Shown: piece after piece, positions 26,712 to 37,073 of the stretch
Numbering within the stretch: the stretch's first letter is position 1
Layout of the letters: each line of letters begins with the position of its first letter
DNA from: Salipiger sp. CCB-MM3
Lineage (GTDB): Bacteria; Pseudomonadota; Alphaproteobacteria; Rhodobacterales; Rhodobacteraceae
Length of the DNA stretch: 64,000 nt
Assembly (NCBI RefSeq): GCF_001687105.1
Contig: NZ_CP014595.1
Coordinates: 2,741,001 to 2,805,000, forward strand
Direction of reading: 5' to 3'
The notes under the pieces: generated by a model
Database searches by the model: none
What the model was told of the DNA's origin: nothing
Seen by the model: the letters and a program-made list of their open reading frames with translations, nothing else
Translations under genes and position numbers: made by a program

Positions 26712-27081
26712 TATTCAAATATCCTGAAAGCGTCTAAATAAATCCACGGTAGCATGGCCGCCCGGCAAACGCATAGACCGGCGTTGCGTCTTGGCATCCG
26801 GCGGCGCTTTCGTGCGACGTTCCCTGTGAAATATTCAGCACTACCGCCGCGAACGGGTGCTACGGGCGCTATTGCGCGTGCCCCAAACTGCACGCAGCGG
26901 CAGCAGAATATCTTTCACGCTTCCCCAAAATGCCCTCACAGCTGCGCAATCCTCGCTGCAACTCTTGAATTTGTTCGAAAGGTGTTGGCAACATTTGGGT
27001 GATTAAATCCTGCGCCGCCCTTGGGAGCGACAGGCAAGAAGATTTTAAACAACCGATTTGAATACCGACGGGGGCTGAGTC
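26712..27081. promoter_or_regulatory. Divergent intergenic region, SDR operon and sulfotransferase
   Basis: These 370 bases lie between two divergent glycan genes and hold no credible gene. Promoters for both directions should be here. Stretches around 26,712-26,750 and 27,000-27,060 are A+T-richer than the surroundings. I could not assign a convincing -35/-10 pair. Confidence 0.4.
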
Positions 27082-27993
27082 ATGTCAGGCGGCGGAAGGC
27101 TTCCCGATTTCCTCATCATCGGCGCAGCGCGCTCTGGCACAACCGCGCTCTATTCCCAGATGCGGCAGGCCCCGGACATCTTCATGCCTGCGCTGAAGGA
27201 GCCTAATTTCTTCTCTTACGAGGGCGAGGCGCTGACCTGCCAAGGGCCCGGCGCGGAGTATATCAACAGCTCGATCACCGAGGTGGACGCTTACAGGGCG
27301 CTCTTTGCCAAGGCGCCGGGCGGGGCGATCTGCGGCGAGGCGTCGCCGCTGTATCTTTATGCACCGCGCGCGCCCGAGCGCATCCTTCACCATGTGCCCA
27401 AGGTTCGCATGATCGTCGTGCTGCGCAATCCCATCGAGCAGGCCTTTTCGCATTTTCTCTACGCCACGCGCCACCGGATAGAGAGCGAGACCGATTTTCT
27501 TCGCGTGCTCGATCAGGAGGAGGCGCGTCTGCGCGCTGGCTGGCAGCCGCTCTTCGGCTATTCCTCCTTCCCGCGCTATGGTGAGCAATTGGCTAGATAT
27601 TTCAGGCTTTTCCCGCGAGAGAGCTTCCTGATCCGAAGGTATGAAGCCTTTCGCAACACGCCCGATGCGGTTCTGCGCGATGCGCTGGCATTTGTCGGAG
27701 CCAATCCCGATTTTCAGCCGGTCCAGACCGAAGGGGTCAATGCTGGCGGCACGCCGCGCAATAGGGCGTTTCAGGATTTTCTCATGCGACCGAACCCGAT
27801 CACCGGCGCGATCGGCCTGGTGGTGCCGCGCGAGACGCGCTGGAAAATCCGCGATTGGCTGGCCGGGTTCAACACGCGCCGCGGCCTTGAGATGCCGGAC
27901 GCGGCGCGCGCGATCCTGATCGAAAGGCTGCGCGACGACATAGGACGCTTGTCAGATATCCTTGGGGAAGATTTCAGCGACTGGCTCATGTGA
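27082..27993 (+). CDS. Sulfotransferase domain protein
   Basis: The protein has 303 residues. LIIGAARSGTTALYSQMRQ near the N-terminus is the 5'-phosphosulfate loop for PAPS, and VVLRNPIEQAFSHFLY is the 3'-phosphate site; both are complete. It would transfer sulfate from PAPS to a sugar hydroxyl or a related acceptor, giving a sulfated glycan. No signal peptide is present, so it acts in the cytoplasm. The ATG follows GACGGGGGC. It stands alone, divergent from the SDR operon, and marks the right end of the glycan locus. Confidence 0.87.
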   Translation: MSGGGRLPDFLIIGAARSGTTALYSQMRQAPDIFMPALKEPNFFSYEGEALTCQGPGAEYINSSITEVDAYRALFAKAPGGAICGEASPLYLYAPRAPERILHHVPKVRMIVVLRNPIEQAFSHFLYATRHRIESETDFLRVLDQEEARLRAGWQPLFGYSSFPRYGEQLARYFRLFPRESFLIRRYEAFRNTPDAVLRDALAFVGANPDFQPVQTEGVNAGGTPRNRAFQDFLMRPNPITGAIGLVVPRETRWKIRDWLAGFNTRRGLEMPDAARAILIERLRDDIGRLSDILGEDFSDWLM

Positions 27994-28553
27994 GGCATAT
28001 TTCGCGGGTTTGGCCACGAAGCATGGCAAACCGGCGGGGCGGTTCCATGAAGATCGTAGAACATCAGTCTTTGACAGCGATCTCGACCGAACGGTGGGAG
28101 CGGAGTTGGCGAAATTCTGATGTAAGCCCCTTCATATTGTAGTGCCAGGCCTCTCAGCTTAGCACCTATTGAAACCAACCAGCGTCAGAGTTCCGGTCTC
28201 GCTGCTGTCACGTGACTTAAGGTAGTCTGCTGAGAAGCGCTCGCGCGACGACATGGTCGCTGTCCTAGCCTGCGATGACGGACAGGCGTAGCGGCGTCTT
28301 CGCCTTTCGCAGTTGGTCTACAGCATTGTGTTTACGCCGCCCTTGGTTCGAGCGATCGAGCGACCGGGCCGCCTTCCTTGGCCGTCACGCTGATCGTAGT
28401 ACGGCGCGCTTTGAGCTGTGTGGCAGCAAGAGCGTCACATCATCACTTGCCACCGCTCCGATGAGTGACCAACGAAACAAGGTGTGAGCGCAAAATCAAT
28501 GCATCTCAAGCCGAGGTCGAAAGTCTTTCTTCCCGAGTACGCCATCCGGCGGT
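27994..28553. other. Gene-free spacer between glycan and catabolic regions
   Basis: These 560 bases lie between two genes that converge (sulfotransferase and ThDP enzyme). Short frames here (for example 28275-28487) show no recognisable domain, and stops are frequent on both strands. Composition is less G+C-rich than the flanking genes. This could be the decayed boundary of the glycan locus, but no transposase, inverted repeat or attachment site is visible. Confidence 0.5.
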
Positions 28554-30257
28554 TCAGCCTGCGATGCGCACGTTCAGCAGGGCGCAGCGCCGCTCGTCGC
28601 GGATGACCTGCAGCGCAGCGTCGAGGGCCGGGCGCAGATCGTCCGGCGTCTCGACCGCGCGGGCCCAGGCGTTGCTCGCTTCGGCCACCTTGCAGAAGTC
28701 GGGCGCGGGCGCGAGGCCGGTGAGCGGCATCTGGTTGGCGCGGCTCGCGGCACCCTCGGGGTAGAGCCCGGTGACCGAGGCGCGCACCGCGCCCCATTCG
28801 GCGTTGTTGAGGATCACGATCAGGATCGGCAGCGAAAGCGCCTCGGCGATCTGATGGCAGGCCACGGGGTTGGCGAACATATAGCTGCCATCGCCGAGCG
28901 TGGCGACGCAAAGCCGGTCAGGCTCGGCCAATTGCGCGCCGAGCGCCGCGGGGAAGGACCAGCCGAGGCCGCCCGAATGCGGCTCCTGAAACCACGAACG
29001 GTGGGCGCGGCGGGGCAGCGGGCCCAGCATCGTGCCAAGCTCCGAGAACACCGTGCTGGGCCCCTCCTGCGCGTCGAGCGCCTCGCCGAGGATACGGCTG
29101 ACCGCGGGTTTGGTGAGGATCCCTGCCTTGGGCTGCGCCGCCTCGGTTTGCGCCTGCCGGGCGCGGGCGGTGGTCTCGGCCAGCCGGGCGCGGCGGGGGG
29201 CGATGTGATCGCCCTTGGCCAGCCCCTCCATGGCGGCGATCAGCGCCGGGATGCTGCGGGCGTTCTCGCCGGTGATCGACAGGTCCGAGCGGAAGTTGCG
29301 CACCGGGAAGCGCGAGAAGATCGGGTCGGGGCCCATATTGATCACCTTCGCGCCGGGCTTTGGCGCATGGGCGTCGGGCATCCACGGCGCGAGGCAGTCA
29401 AGGATCAGCACCACATCGGCTTGCTCCAGCCACGGGCCGGGGTCGGCGCCCACGTGGCAGGGGTGGTCGGTGGCGATCGCCAGATGCGTCGCCCACCACG
29501 AGCAGACGGCAATCCCCCACGCCTCGGCCCAGTCGGCGAAGGCGGCGAAGCTCTCGCCATCGCCCGCGCCGCGCTGCGCGATGACCATTGGGTGCTCGGC
29601 CTCGGCCAGCCAATGCGCCAGCGTGGCGATCGCCTCGGGGTCCGGCGCGGCCTGCGCGGGCGCCATGGAGGCGGGGGCCTCGAGCCCCTCGGTGGACACC
29701 TGCTCGCAGAGCACCTCGCGCGGGATCGACAGGTACACCGGGCCCTTGGGGGTGGAACTGGCGATGGCATGGGCGCGGTCGAGCAGGCCCGTCACCTGCT
29801 CGGGGAATTTCAGCTCATACTCCCATTTGCTCGCCTCGCGCACCAAGGCGGCCTGATCGCGCATCTCCTGCCCCCAGCCGATCGGCACGGTGCGGGCGCC
29901 GAAGCGGCCTTGCTCGGTGACCGGGGTGCGGCCCGACATGAGTATCATCGGGATATGCTCGCAGGCGGCGTTGATCGCGCCGATGGCGCCATTGGCGAGC
30001 CCCACATTGGTGTGCAGCATCACCGCCTGCGCCTTGCCGGTCATCAGCGTGTAGCCATGCGCCATGCCCATGGCCGCGTGCTCATGCGGCATGACCAGCG
30101 CTTTTGGCAGATCGATGCCCTCGGCGGCGGCCTGCGCCAGCCCCTCGATGATCGGCGGAAAGTCGGTGCCGGAATTGGCAAAGACATAGTCCACGCCGAG
30201 CGCCTTCAGCCGGGGGAAGATCGCGCCCCCGGCGGTGACGGTTGCTTTGTCTTTCAT
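28554..30257 (-). CDS. ThDP-dependent decarboxylase/lyase of the acetolactate synthase family
   Basis: The protein has 567 residues. The ThDP-activating Glu59 is in MPHEHAAMGMAHGY. The C-terminal ThDP/Mg motif is LGDGSYMFANP...LNN. The N-terminal GTDFPPIIEG stretch is typical of catabolic members annotated only as ThDP-requiring proteins. Likely chemistry is decarboxylation or ligation of a 2-oxo acid; benzoylformate-decarboxylase-like activity would fit the aldehyde dehydrogenase in the same run. The ATG is one base after the TRAP large permease stop, so it is the final gene of the transport operon. The exact substrate is not readable. Confidence 0.82.
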   Translation of the reverse strand: MKDKATVTAGGAIFPRLKALGVDYVFANSGTDFPPIIEGLAQAAAEGIDLPKALVMPHEHAAMGMAHGYTLMTGKAQAVMLHTNVGLANGAIGAINAACEHIPMILMSGRTPVTEQGRFGARTVPIGWGQEMRDQAALVREASKWEYELKFPEQVTGLLDRAHAIASSTPKGPVYLSIPREVLCEQVSTEGLEAPASMAPAQAAPDPEAIATLAHWLAEAEHPMVIAQRGAGDGESFAAFADWAEAWGIAVCSWWATHLAIATDHPCHVGADPGPWLEQADVVLILDCLAPWMPDAHAPKPGAKVINMGPDPIFSRFPVRNFRSDLSITGENARSIPALIAAMEGLAKGDHIAPRRARLAETTARARQAQTEAAQPKAGILTKPAVSRILGEALDAQEGPSTVFSELGTMLGPLPRRAHRSWFQEPHSGGLGWSFPAALGAQLAEPDRLCVATLGDGSYMFANPVACHQIAEALSLPILIVILNNAEWGAVRASVTGLYPEGAASRANQMPLTGLAPAPDFCKVAEASNAWARAVETPDDLRPALDAALQVIRDERRCALLNVRIAG

Positions 30258-30258
30258 C

Positions 30259-31617
30259 TCAGCCTCCCAGCAGCGATGGCAGCCAGAGCGCCAGAGCGGG
30301 GAAGGCCAGAAGCAGCGCCACCCGCACGAGCTCGGCGCAGAAGAAGGGCGCGACGCCCTTGAAGGTTTCGATCATCGGCGTGTCCTTGGCCAGCGCCGAG
30401 ATGATGAACACGTTCATCCCCACCGGCGGGGTGATCAGCCCCAGTTCCGCGACGATGAGCGCGAGGATGCCGAACCAGACCTTGAGGTCTTCGGTGCTCA
30501 TGCCGAAGCCCGCGCCATCGGCGGTGGCGTAAAGCCCGCCGTTGATCTCCACCAGCATGGGCCAGAAGAAGGGGATCACCAGCAGGATCATCGACATGCT
30601 GTCCATCAGGCAGCCCAGCAGGATCAGCGCCACGAGGATCAGCACCATCACCGTCATCGGCGCCATGCCGCTTTCGGCGATCCATAGGGCGGCCTGCTGC
30701 GGCAGACCGATGCGCGACATGAAGATCTTCATCAGCTCGGCACCGAGCAGGATCACATAGATCATCCCCGAGGTGCGGGCGGTGGATTTCAGCGCGATGA
30801 CCATCTGCGCCAGGGACAGGCGGCGCTTGGCCATGCCGTAGACCCAGACGAGGAACACGCCCACCGCCGCCGCCGGGGTGGGGTTGAAGAACCCCGCATA
30901 GATGCCGCCCAGCACCAGCCCAAAGATCACCATGACCGGCAGAAGGCCCAGCGTCGCCGAGATGAACTCGGAGCGGTTCGAGGCGCCGCCCGGCGGGCCT
31001 GCCTCGGGGCGGATCATGACGTAGAGCGCGATGGTCAGGATGAAGAAGATCACCGCTAGGATGCCGGGCAGCATGGCCGCGGCGAACATGGTGACGATAT
31101 TGGCCTCGACGATCACCGCATAGACGATCAGCACCACCGAGGGCGGGATCAGGATGCCCAGCACGCCGCCCGCGGCGAGCGAGCCGGTGGCCAGCGATCC
31201 GGCGTAATTGTAGCGTTTGAGCTCGGGCAGGGCGACCTTGCCCATGGTCGAGGCGGTGGCCAGCGACGAGCCGCAGACCGCGCCAAAACCGGCACAGCCC
31301 GCGATGGCGGCCATGGCGGTGCCGCCGCGCATCCAGCCGAGCCATGCGTTGGCGCCGCGAAAGAGCGCCTGCGAGAGCCCCGCGACGGTGGCCAGCTCTC
31401 CCATCAGCACGAACATCGGCACGACCGACAGGTCGTAGATCGAGAACTGCCCGTAGGCGAGGGTCTTCAGTTGGCTCATCAGCAGCATCGGCCCGTTGAC
31501 CAGCGCGATGCCGACGCCGCCGACAAGGATCATGCCGTAGGCGATGGGAATGCGGATGGCGATGAGCACCACAAGGATGACCAGCGACAGGATGCCAAGG
31601 GTGATGGGATCGCTCAT
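30259..31617 (-). CDS. TRAP transporter large permease (DctM family)
   Basis: The protein has 452 residues and about 12 to 13 helices. Family stretches include GASLATASTMGKVALPELKRYNY, GSLAAGGVLGILIPPSVVLIVYAV and LITPPVGMNVFII. It is the ion-coupled translocation subunit of a DctPQM tripartite importer. ATG 31617 overlaps the DctQ stop (ATGA); the longer frame upstream is a DctQ shadow. The stop is one base before the ThDP gene. Confidence 0.92.
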   Translation of the reverse strand: MSDPITLGILSLVILVVLIAIRIPIAYGMILVGGVGIALVNGPMLLMSQLKTLAYGQFSIYDLSVVPMFVLMGELATVAGLSQALFRGANAWLGWMRGGTAMAAIAGCAGFGAVCGSSLATASTMGKVALPELKRYNYAGSLATGSLAAGGVLGILIPPSVVLIVYAVIVEANIVTMFAAAMLPGILAVIFFILTIALYVMIRPEAGPPGGASNRSEFISATLGLLPVMVIFGLVLGGIYAGFFNPTPAAAVGVFLVWVYGMAKRRLSLAQMVIALKSTARTSGMIYVILLGAELMKIFMSRIGLPQQAALWIAESGMAPMTVMVLILVALILLGCLMDSMSMILLVIPFFWPMLVEINGGLYATADGAGFGMSTEDLKVWFGILALIVAELGLITPPVGMNVFIISALAKDTPMIETFKGVAPFFCAELVRVALLLAFPALALWLPSLLGG

Positions 31618-32120
31618 GGCCGCACCTCCGACAGGCTTTCCTTGAAGGTCAGAGCGGCGGCGGCGATCAGCAGCACCAGCGAGACGAGGATCGGCACGAA
31701 GGCCCACCAGATCGGCAGCTGCAGGATCGTCGTCGTGTAATTATAGGCCTTCTGGTCGAGCATCCCGAGGTACATGCGCCACACCAGGATGCAGGCGAAG
31801 CCGAAGGCGATCAGCGAGGCGAGGGCGCGCAGCACCGCCAGCACGGGGCCGGGGGCGTTCGCGGTGAAAATGTCGGCGGTCACATTGGCGTCCGTCAATT
31901 GGCAGTAGGGCAGAAAGGCAAAGACCGCGACGGCCACGCCCATTTCGGTCAGTTCGAAATCGCCGGGGAAGGGTTTGGCCACCACGGCACCGACCACCGA
32001 AGCGATGTTGATCAGCACGATCACCAGCAAGAGCGCGCCGCCCAGCAGCGCCCACAGGGTGACGAGACGTGCGACCGCAGCGGAGATCCCGCTGCGGCCT
32101 TCGACTTCTGCGGCGAACAT
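31614..32120 (-). CDS. TRAP transporter small permease (DctQ family)
   Basis: The protein has 168 residues with four membrane helices, as usual for DctQ. The stretch FELTEMGVAVAVFAFLPYCQLTDANVTADIF between helices 2 and 3 is family-typical. ATG 32120 shares one base with the DctP stop (TGATG), so the set is co-translated. Confidence 0.9.
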   Translation of the reverse strand: MFAAEVEGRSGISAAVARLVTLWALLGGALLLVIVLINIASVVGAVVAKPFPGDFELTEMGVAVAVFAFLPYCQLTDANVTADIFTANAPGPVLAVLRALASLIAFGFACILVWRMYLGMLDQKAYNYTTTILQLPIWWAFVPILVSLVLLIAAAALTFKESLSEVRP

Positions 32121-33169
32121 CAGTTGCTCATGCCCGCGTCGGCGTTTTCCTCGATCAGCGCGCGCGCTTTCTCGACCATCGCCTTGCCGTCGATGCCCTT
32201 GGCGGAGACATCTTCGATCCAATGGTCGACCACCGGCTCGAGCGCGGTCTGGAAGGCCGCGGTTTCTTCTTCGGTCAGCGTGACATGGGTGTTGCCCGCG
32301 TCGGTCGCGACCTTGATGCCGCGCTCGTCGATGTCGCGCCAGATCTGGCCGACCTTTGCCACCCAGTCACGATCCGAGGCGTCGCGGAAGGCTTTCTGCA
32401 CATCTTCAGGCAGGCTGTCCCAGCGCGCCTTGTTCATCGAGACCTGGAAGGTGGTGGTGCCAAAGCGAGTCTTGTCGGCCCCTTCGATCTGATACTGGGT
32501 CTGGTCCTGAATCTTCAGCGCCGGGATGATCTCCCACGGGATGAAAGCGCCATCGACCACCTTCTTAGAAAGTGCCTGCGGCAGATCCGGCACCGGCATC
32601 GAGACCGGCGACGCGCCAAGCGCCTCGATCACCCATGCCCCGGTGCGGGTGGGGATGCGCAGCTTCAGCCCTTCCAGATCGGAGGGCATGTGCACCTCGG
32701 TGTCCACCGTCTGGATCGCCTGACCGGCGTGGACATGCAGGAACATCGGCTCGACGCCCTTGAAGTCGTCCTTCAGGTACTCGTCGTACATATCGTAAAG
32801 CGCGAGGTTCGCGGCCACCGGATCGTTCTTGTAGACGAAGGGCAGTTCCATCACCTCGGTGCGCGGGAAGAGACCCGGCGTATAGCCGTTCACCGTCCAG
32901 ATCAGGTCGACGACACCGTCGCGCACTTGGTTGATCAGTTCGGGCGGACGCCCGCCGAGGGTCATCGAGGGGTAGATCTCGATCTTCACCTTGCCGCCGG
33001 AGTTCTCCTCCACGGCCTTGGCCCAAGGTTCCAGCATCTCGGTCTGCACCGGGGCCTTTGCGCCAAGGAAATGGTGCAGCTTGAAGACATGCTCCTGCGC
33101 CCATGCGCCGCTTGCGGCGGCGCTGAGGGCGAGGGCCGCGACAGCGGTTTTTGCCAGTCTCAGTTTCAT
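32120..33169 (-). CDS. TRAP transporter substrate-binding protein (DctP family)
   Basis: The protein has 349 residues. A signal peptide ends near SGAWA-QEH (residue 24), so it is periplasmic. EHVFKLHHFLGAKAPVQTEMLEPWAKAVEENSGGKV is the DctP opening, and the ligand Arg in LKLRIPTRTGAWVIEALG probably pairs with a carboxylate substrate. GAGGAG precedes ATG 33169. It lies 43 bases after the aldehyde dehydrogenase gene and heads the DctPQM set. Ligand is unknown, but organic acids are usual for the family. Confidence 0.92.
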   Translation of the reverse strand: MKLRLAKTAVAALALSAAASGAWAQEHVFKLHHFLGAKAPVQTEMLEPWAKAVEENSGGKVKIEIYPSMTLGGRPPELINQVRDGVVDLIWTVNGYTPGLFPRTEVMELPFVYKNDPVAANLALYDMYDEYLKDDFKGVEPMFLHVHAGQAIQTVDTEVHMPSDLEGLKLRIPTRTGAWVIEALGASPVSMPVPDLPQALSKKVVDGAFIPWEIIPALKIQDQTQYQIEGADKTRFGTTTFQVSMNKARWDSLPEDVQKAFRDASDRDWVAKVGQIWRDIDERGIKVATDAGNTHVTLTEEETAAFQTALEPVVDHWIEDVSAKGIDGKAMVEKARALIEENADAGMSN

Positions 33170-33212
33170 GGTTTCTCCTCCCATTTATGGTCCGACTTGA
33201 TCCCTCCCCGGA

Positions 33213-34661
33213 TCAGATCGGGTAGTGCAGATCACCGTCCTGCGTCGTCAGCCAGCGCAATTCGGTGAACTCGGCGACTCCCCACGTGCCGCCAAAGCGA
33301 CCGTAGCCTGAATCTTTCACGCCGCCGAAGGGCATTTGCGCCTCGTCATGAACCGTCGGGCCGTTGACGTGGCAAATACCACTCTCGATGCGCCGGGCGA
33401 CGGCCATGGCGCGGGCCTGATCGCGGCCAAAGACCGCTGCCGACAGGCCAAATTCGCTTTCGTTCGCCACGCGCACCGCCTCGTCGACGCTGCCAACGCG
33501 GATGATCGAGGCGACGGGGCCAAAGCTCTCTTCGGTGTAGAGGCGCATCTGCGGGGTCACCCCGTCGAGCGCCGCGGCGTTGAGGATGGTGCGCGAGCCG
33601 CCGCCACCGATCAGCCGTGCGCCCTTCTGCACGGCGTCTTCGATGAGGTCGCGGATGCGGTCGGCAGCGCCCATGTTGACGAGGCTGCCAAGCGGCGCCT
33701 TGCCCTCGCGCGGGTCTCCGGCAGTGAGGCTTTCGACCTTTTCGGCAAAAGCCGAAACGAAGGCATCAGCGATCTCATCCATGACGATGATGCGCTCGGT
33801 CGACATGCAGATCTGGCCTTGGTTCATGTAAGCGCCAAAGCCAGCGGCGGCGACGGCGGCGGGGATGTCGGCGTCATCGAGAACGATGAAAGGCGCCTTG
33901 CCGCCCAGTTCCAGCAACGAGGGTTTGAGGTGCCGTGCCGAAAGCTCGGCGACGATCCGGCCCACGCGGGTCGAGCCGGTGAAGTTCACCCGGCGCACGG
34001 CGGGATGGGCGATCAGCGTCTCGACCAGATCCGGCGCATCTTCGGGCGCGTTCGAGATGGCGTTGACCACGCCCTTGGGCAGGCCCGCCTCCGAGACTGC
34101 CTCGAGGATCAGCGCATGGGTGCGCGGGCACAGCTCCGAGGTTTTCATCACCACGGTGTTGCCGCAGGCGAGCGGCGTTGCGATCGAGCGCACGCCAAGG
34201 ATCACCGGCGCGTTCCACGGCGCCATGGCCAAGACCACGCCCGCCGGCTGGCGCACCGCGTAAGCGGTGGAGCCGGGGCGGTTCGAGGGGACGATCTCGC
34301 CTTTGATCTGGGTGGTCAGGCTGGCCGCTTCGAGCAGCATGTCGGCGGCGAGCATGACGTTGAACCGGGCCCATGCCTCGGTTGCGCCGATCTCGGATTT
34401 CATTGCGGCCACGATGTCGTCACCGCGCGCCGCCAGCGCTTCCGAGGCCTTGATCAGCAGCTTGCGGCGCTGGCCCGGCGGTACGGCGGCCCATTCGGGA
34501 AAGGCCGCGGCGGCGGCATCCACGGCGCGGATCGCGTCGGCCTTGCTGGCCGCTGCGGCGCGGGTGGCCAGCTCGCCCGTCACCGGGTTGGCGCGCTCGA
34601 ACTGGCGCTCTTCCTCGGCGGGCACATGTTCGCCGTCGATAAACAGGTTGAGGCTGTCCAT
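33213..34661 (-). CDS. NAD(P)-dependent aldehyde dehydrogenase, aromatic-aldehyde-type
   Basis: The protein has 482 residues. PWN (148-150), the general base Glu251 in ELGGK and the nucleophile Cys285 in NQGQICMST are all present. The sequence pattern (GASxR-less, NVMLAADMLLEAA, YMNQGQICMST) is closest to salicylaldehyde, vanillin or benzaldehyde dehydrogenases. It oxidises an aldehyde to the acid. AAGGAG lies upstream of the ATG. It starts 17 bases after the livF stop and precedes the TRAP genes, so it links the two transporters in one run. Context suggests it removes the aldehyde made by the ThDP enzyme. Confidence 0.88.
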   Translation of the reverse strand: MDSLNLFIDGEHVPAEEERQFERANPVTGELATRAAAASKADAIRAVDAAAAAFPEWAAVPPGQRRKLLIKASEALAARGDDIVAAMKSEIGATEAWARFNVMLAADMLLEAASLTTQIKGEIVPSNRPGSTAYAVRQPAGVVLAMAPWNAPVILGVRSIATPLACGNTVVMKTSELCPRTHALILEAVSEAGLPKGVVNAISNAPEDAPDLVETLIAHPAVRRVNFTGSTRVGRIVAELSARHLKPSLLELGGKAPFIVLDDADIPAAVAAAGFGAYMNQGQICMSTERIIVMDEIADAFVSAFAEKVESLTAGDPREGKAPLGSLVNMGAADRIRDLIEDAVQKGARLIGGGGSRTILNAAALDGVTPQMRLYTEESFGPVASIIRVGSVDEAVRVANESEFGLSAAVFGRDQARAMAVARRIESGICHVNGPTVHDEAQMPFGGVKDSGYGRFGGTWGVAEFTELRWLTTQDGDLHYPI

Positions 34662-34678
34662 GCCTGTCTGTCTCCTTG

Positions 34679-35405
<727 letters not shown>

Positions 35406-35413
<8 letters not shown>

Positions 35414-36134
35414 CCTCTTCTCCCAGATAAGCGGCGACCACATGCGGGTCCGACAGGACTTGATCCGTGGGGCCGTCGGCGATCAGTGTGCCGGAGTTCA
35501 TCACCGCGCAGCGCGGGCAGAGCGCGCGCACCGCGTCCATGATGTGCTCGACCATGACGATGGTGATGCCGGTGCGCTCCAGCTCGCGGATCAGGTGGAT
35601 GCCCTCGTGCAACTCGGTCGGGTTGAGCCCGGCGAGCCATTCGTCGAGCAGCAGCAGCTTGGGCGCGGCGGCCAGCGCGCGCGCCAGTTCCAGCCGCTTT
35701 TGGTCGATGTAGGTCAGTTCTGACGCCTGCTGCCCGGCGCGCGCGTGCAGCCCGACCAGATCGAGACACTCGGCCACCTGCGTCTTCAACGCGCGCCCCC
35801 AGAGCCGGTCCGGGCCAAAGGCGGCGGGCACCATGACGTTCTCTTCCAGCGTCAGAGAGGGCAGGATCTTCACCAGCTGGAAGGTCCGCGCCACGCCCGC
35901 TTTCGCGATGCGGTGGGGCGGGGCGCCGGTGTGGTCGCGCCCGTCGATGACCAGCGCGCCCTCGGTGGGTTTCAGCGCGCCCGAGATGAGGTTCATCAGC
36001 GTGGTCTTGCCCGAGCCGTTCGGCCCCAGCAGCCCCAGAACCTCGCCGCGCCGAACGGTGAGCGAGACCTCGTTCACCGCCGTCAGCCCGCCGAACCGCT
36101 TGGTGAGCCCTTGGGTTTCCAGCAGCACGCTCAT
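35406..36134 (-). CDS. livG: ABC transporter ATP-binding protein, LivG type
   Basis: The protein has 242 residues. Walker A is GPNGSGKTTLMNLISG, and ARTFQLVKILPSLTLEENV carries the Q-loop typical of LivG. The signature region is degenerate (ELTYIDQKRLELARAL in place of LSGGQ), as in many LivG proteins, and Walker B is LLLLDEWLAGL with W replacing P. ATGA overlap couples it to livM. It pairs with LivF as a heterodimeric motor. Confidence 0.88.
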
Positions 36135-37069
36135 GCGTTCACCTCCTTGCGCTCATCTTTCGGCGCGCCATTGCCGCGCGGGCCGCGGAACTTCTCCAGC
36201 GCCGCCAGCACGCCGTTCGGCAGCGCATAGACAACCGCCATGAACATCAGCCCCAACAGGATCGAGAAGTGATCCGGGAAGCGCGCCGAGAGCCATTCGA
36301 AGAGCAGGAACAGCGGCACCGCGCCACAGATCGGCCCCCAGAGCCGGGTCGCCCCGCCAAGCAGCGCCATGATCACCGTCAGGAAGCTGACCGTCGGGTT
36401 GAAGACGATCGAGGGCTCCACATAGACCCAGCGCGGCGCTTGGATCGCGCCCACCAGCGTGATGATCACCGACGAGGCGACGAAGAGCACCAGCTTGGTC
36501 CGCGCGAGGTTGATCCCCGAGTGCGCCGCCACGGTCTCGTCATCGCCGATCACCCGCAGCGCAAGGCCAAGGCGCGAGCGCCGGACCCATGCCGAGAGCG
36601 CCAGCGTCGCTGCGCCGAGCGCGAGCAGTTGCCAGTAGATGTGCTTGGCCTCCAGATCGAGGAAGATGTAGCGGCCCAGCGTGCCGGTCACATTGACCTC
36701 GAACCACGTGATCAACTGGCGCACCAATTCCGCAAGGCCGAAGGTGAAGATCACGAAGTAGATGCCCGCAAGGCGCAGGGTCGACAGGCCCACCAGTAGC
36801 GCCATGATCCCGCCGATCCCGGCGGCGCAGAGCAGCACCAGAGGGTAGGGCAGCACCTCGTTCAGCACCGCCACCGTATAGGCGCCGACGCCGAAGAAGG
36901 CGACCGTGGCGAGCGAGATATAGCGTGTCGGTCCCGAGAACATGGCCCAGGCGGTGGCCAGCGTCACATAGCCCGCAAGACCCACCAGCAGGCCGGTGCC
37001 ATAGTCTCCAAGCCAGAACGGCAAGGCAGAGAGCAGCCCCAAGCAGACGGTTGCGATCAGATAGTGCAT
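36131..37069 (-). CDS. livM: ABC transporter permease, LivM type
   Basis: The protein has 312 residues and about 9 helices. FFGVGAYTVAVLNEVLPYPLVLL and GIYFVIFTFGLAELVRQLI are LivM-type stretches, and LRVIGDDETVAAHSGINLARTKLVLFVASS is the EAA-like loop that docks on the ATPases. It forms half of the translocation pore with LivH. Four bases separate its ATG from the livH stop. Confidence 0.9.
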   Translation of the reverse strand: MHYLIATVCLGLLSALPFWLGDYGTGLLVGLAGYVTLATAWAMFSGPTRYISLATVAFFGVGAYTVAVLNEVLPYPLVLLCAAGIGGIMALLVGLSTLRLAGIYFVIFTFGLAELVRQLITWFEVNVTGTLGRYIFLDLEAKHIYWQLLALGAATLALSAWVRRSRLGLALRVIGDDETVAAHSGINLARTKLVLFVASSVIITLVGAIQAPRWVYVEPSIVFNPTVSFLTVIMALLGGATRLWGPICGAVPLFLLFEWLSARFPDHFSILLGLMFMAVVYALPNGVLAALEKFRGPRGNGAPKDERKEVNA

Positions 37070-37073
37070 CGTC

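Noticed and set aside
28275..28487. A 70-codon frame in the 560-base spacer, considered as a transposase remnant
   Set aside because: No DDE motif, no terminal inverted repeats and no flanking duplication can be seen, so calling it an insertion-sequence remnant is not supported.
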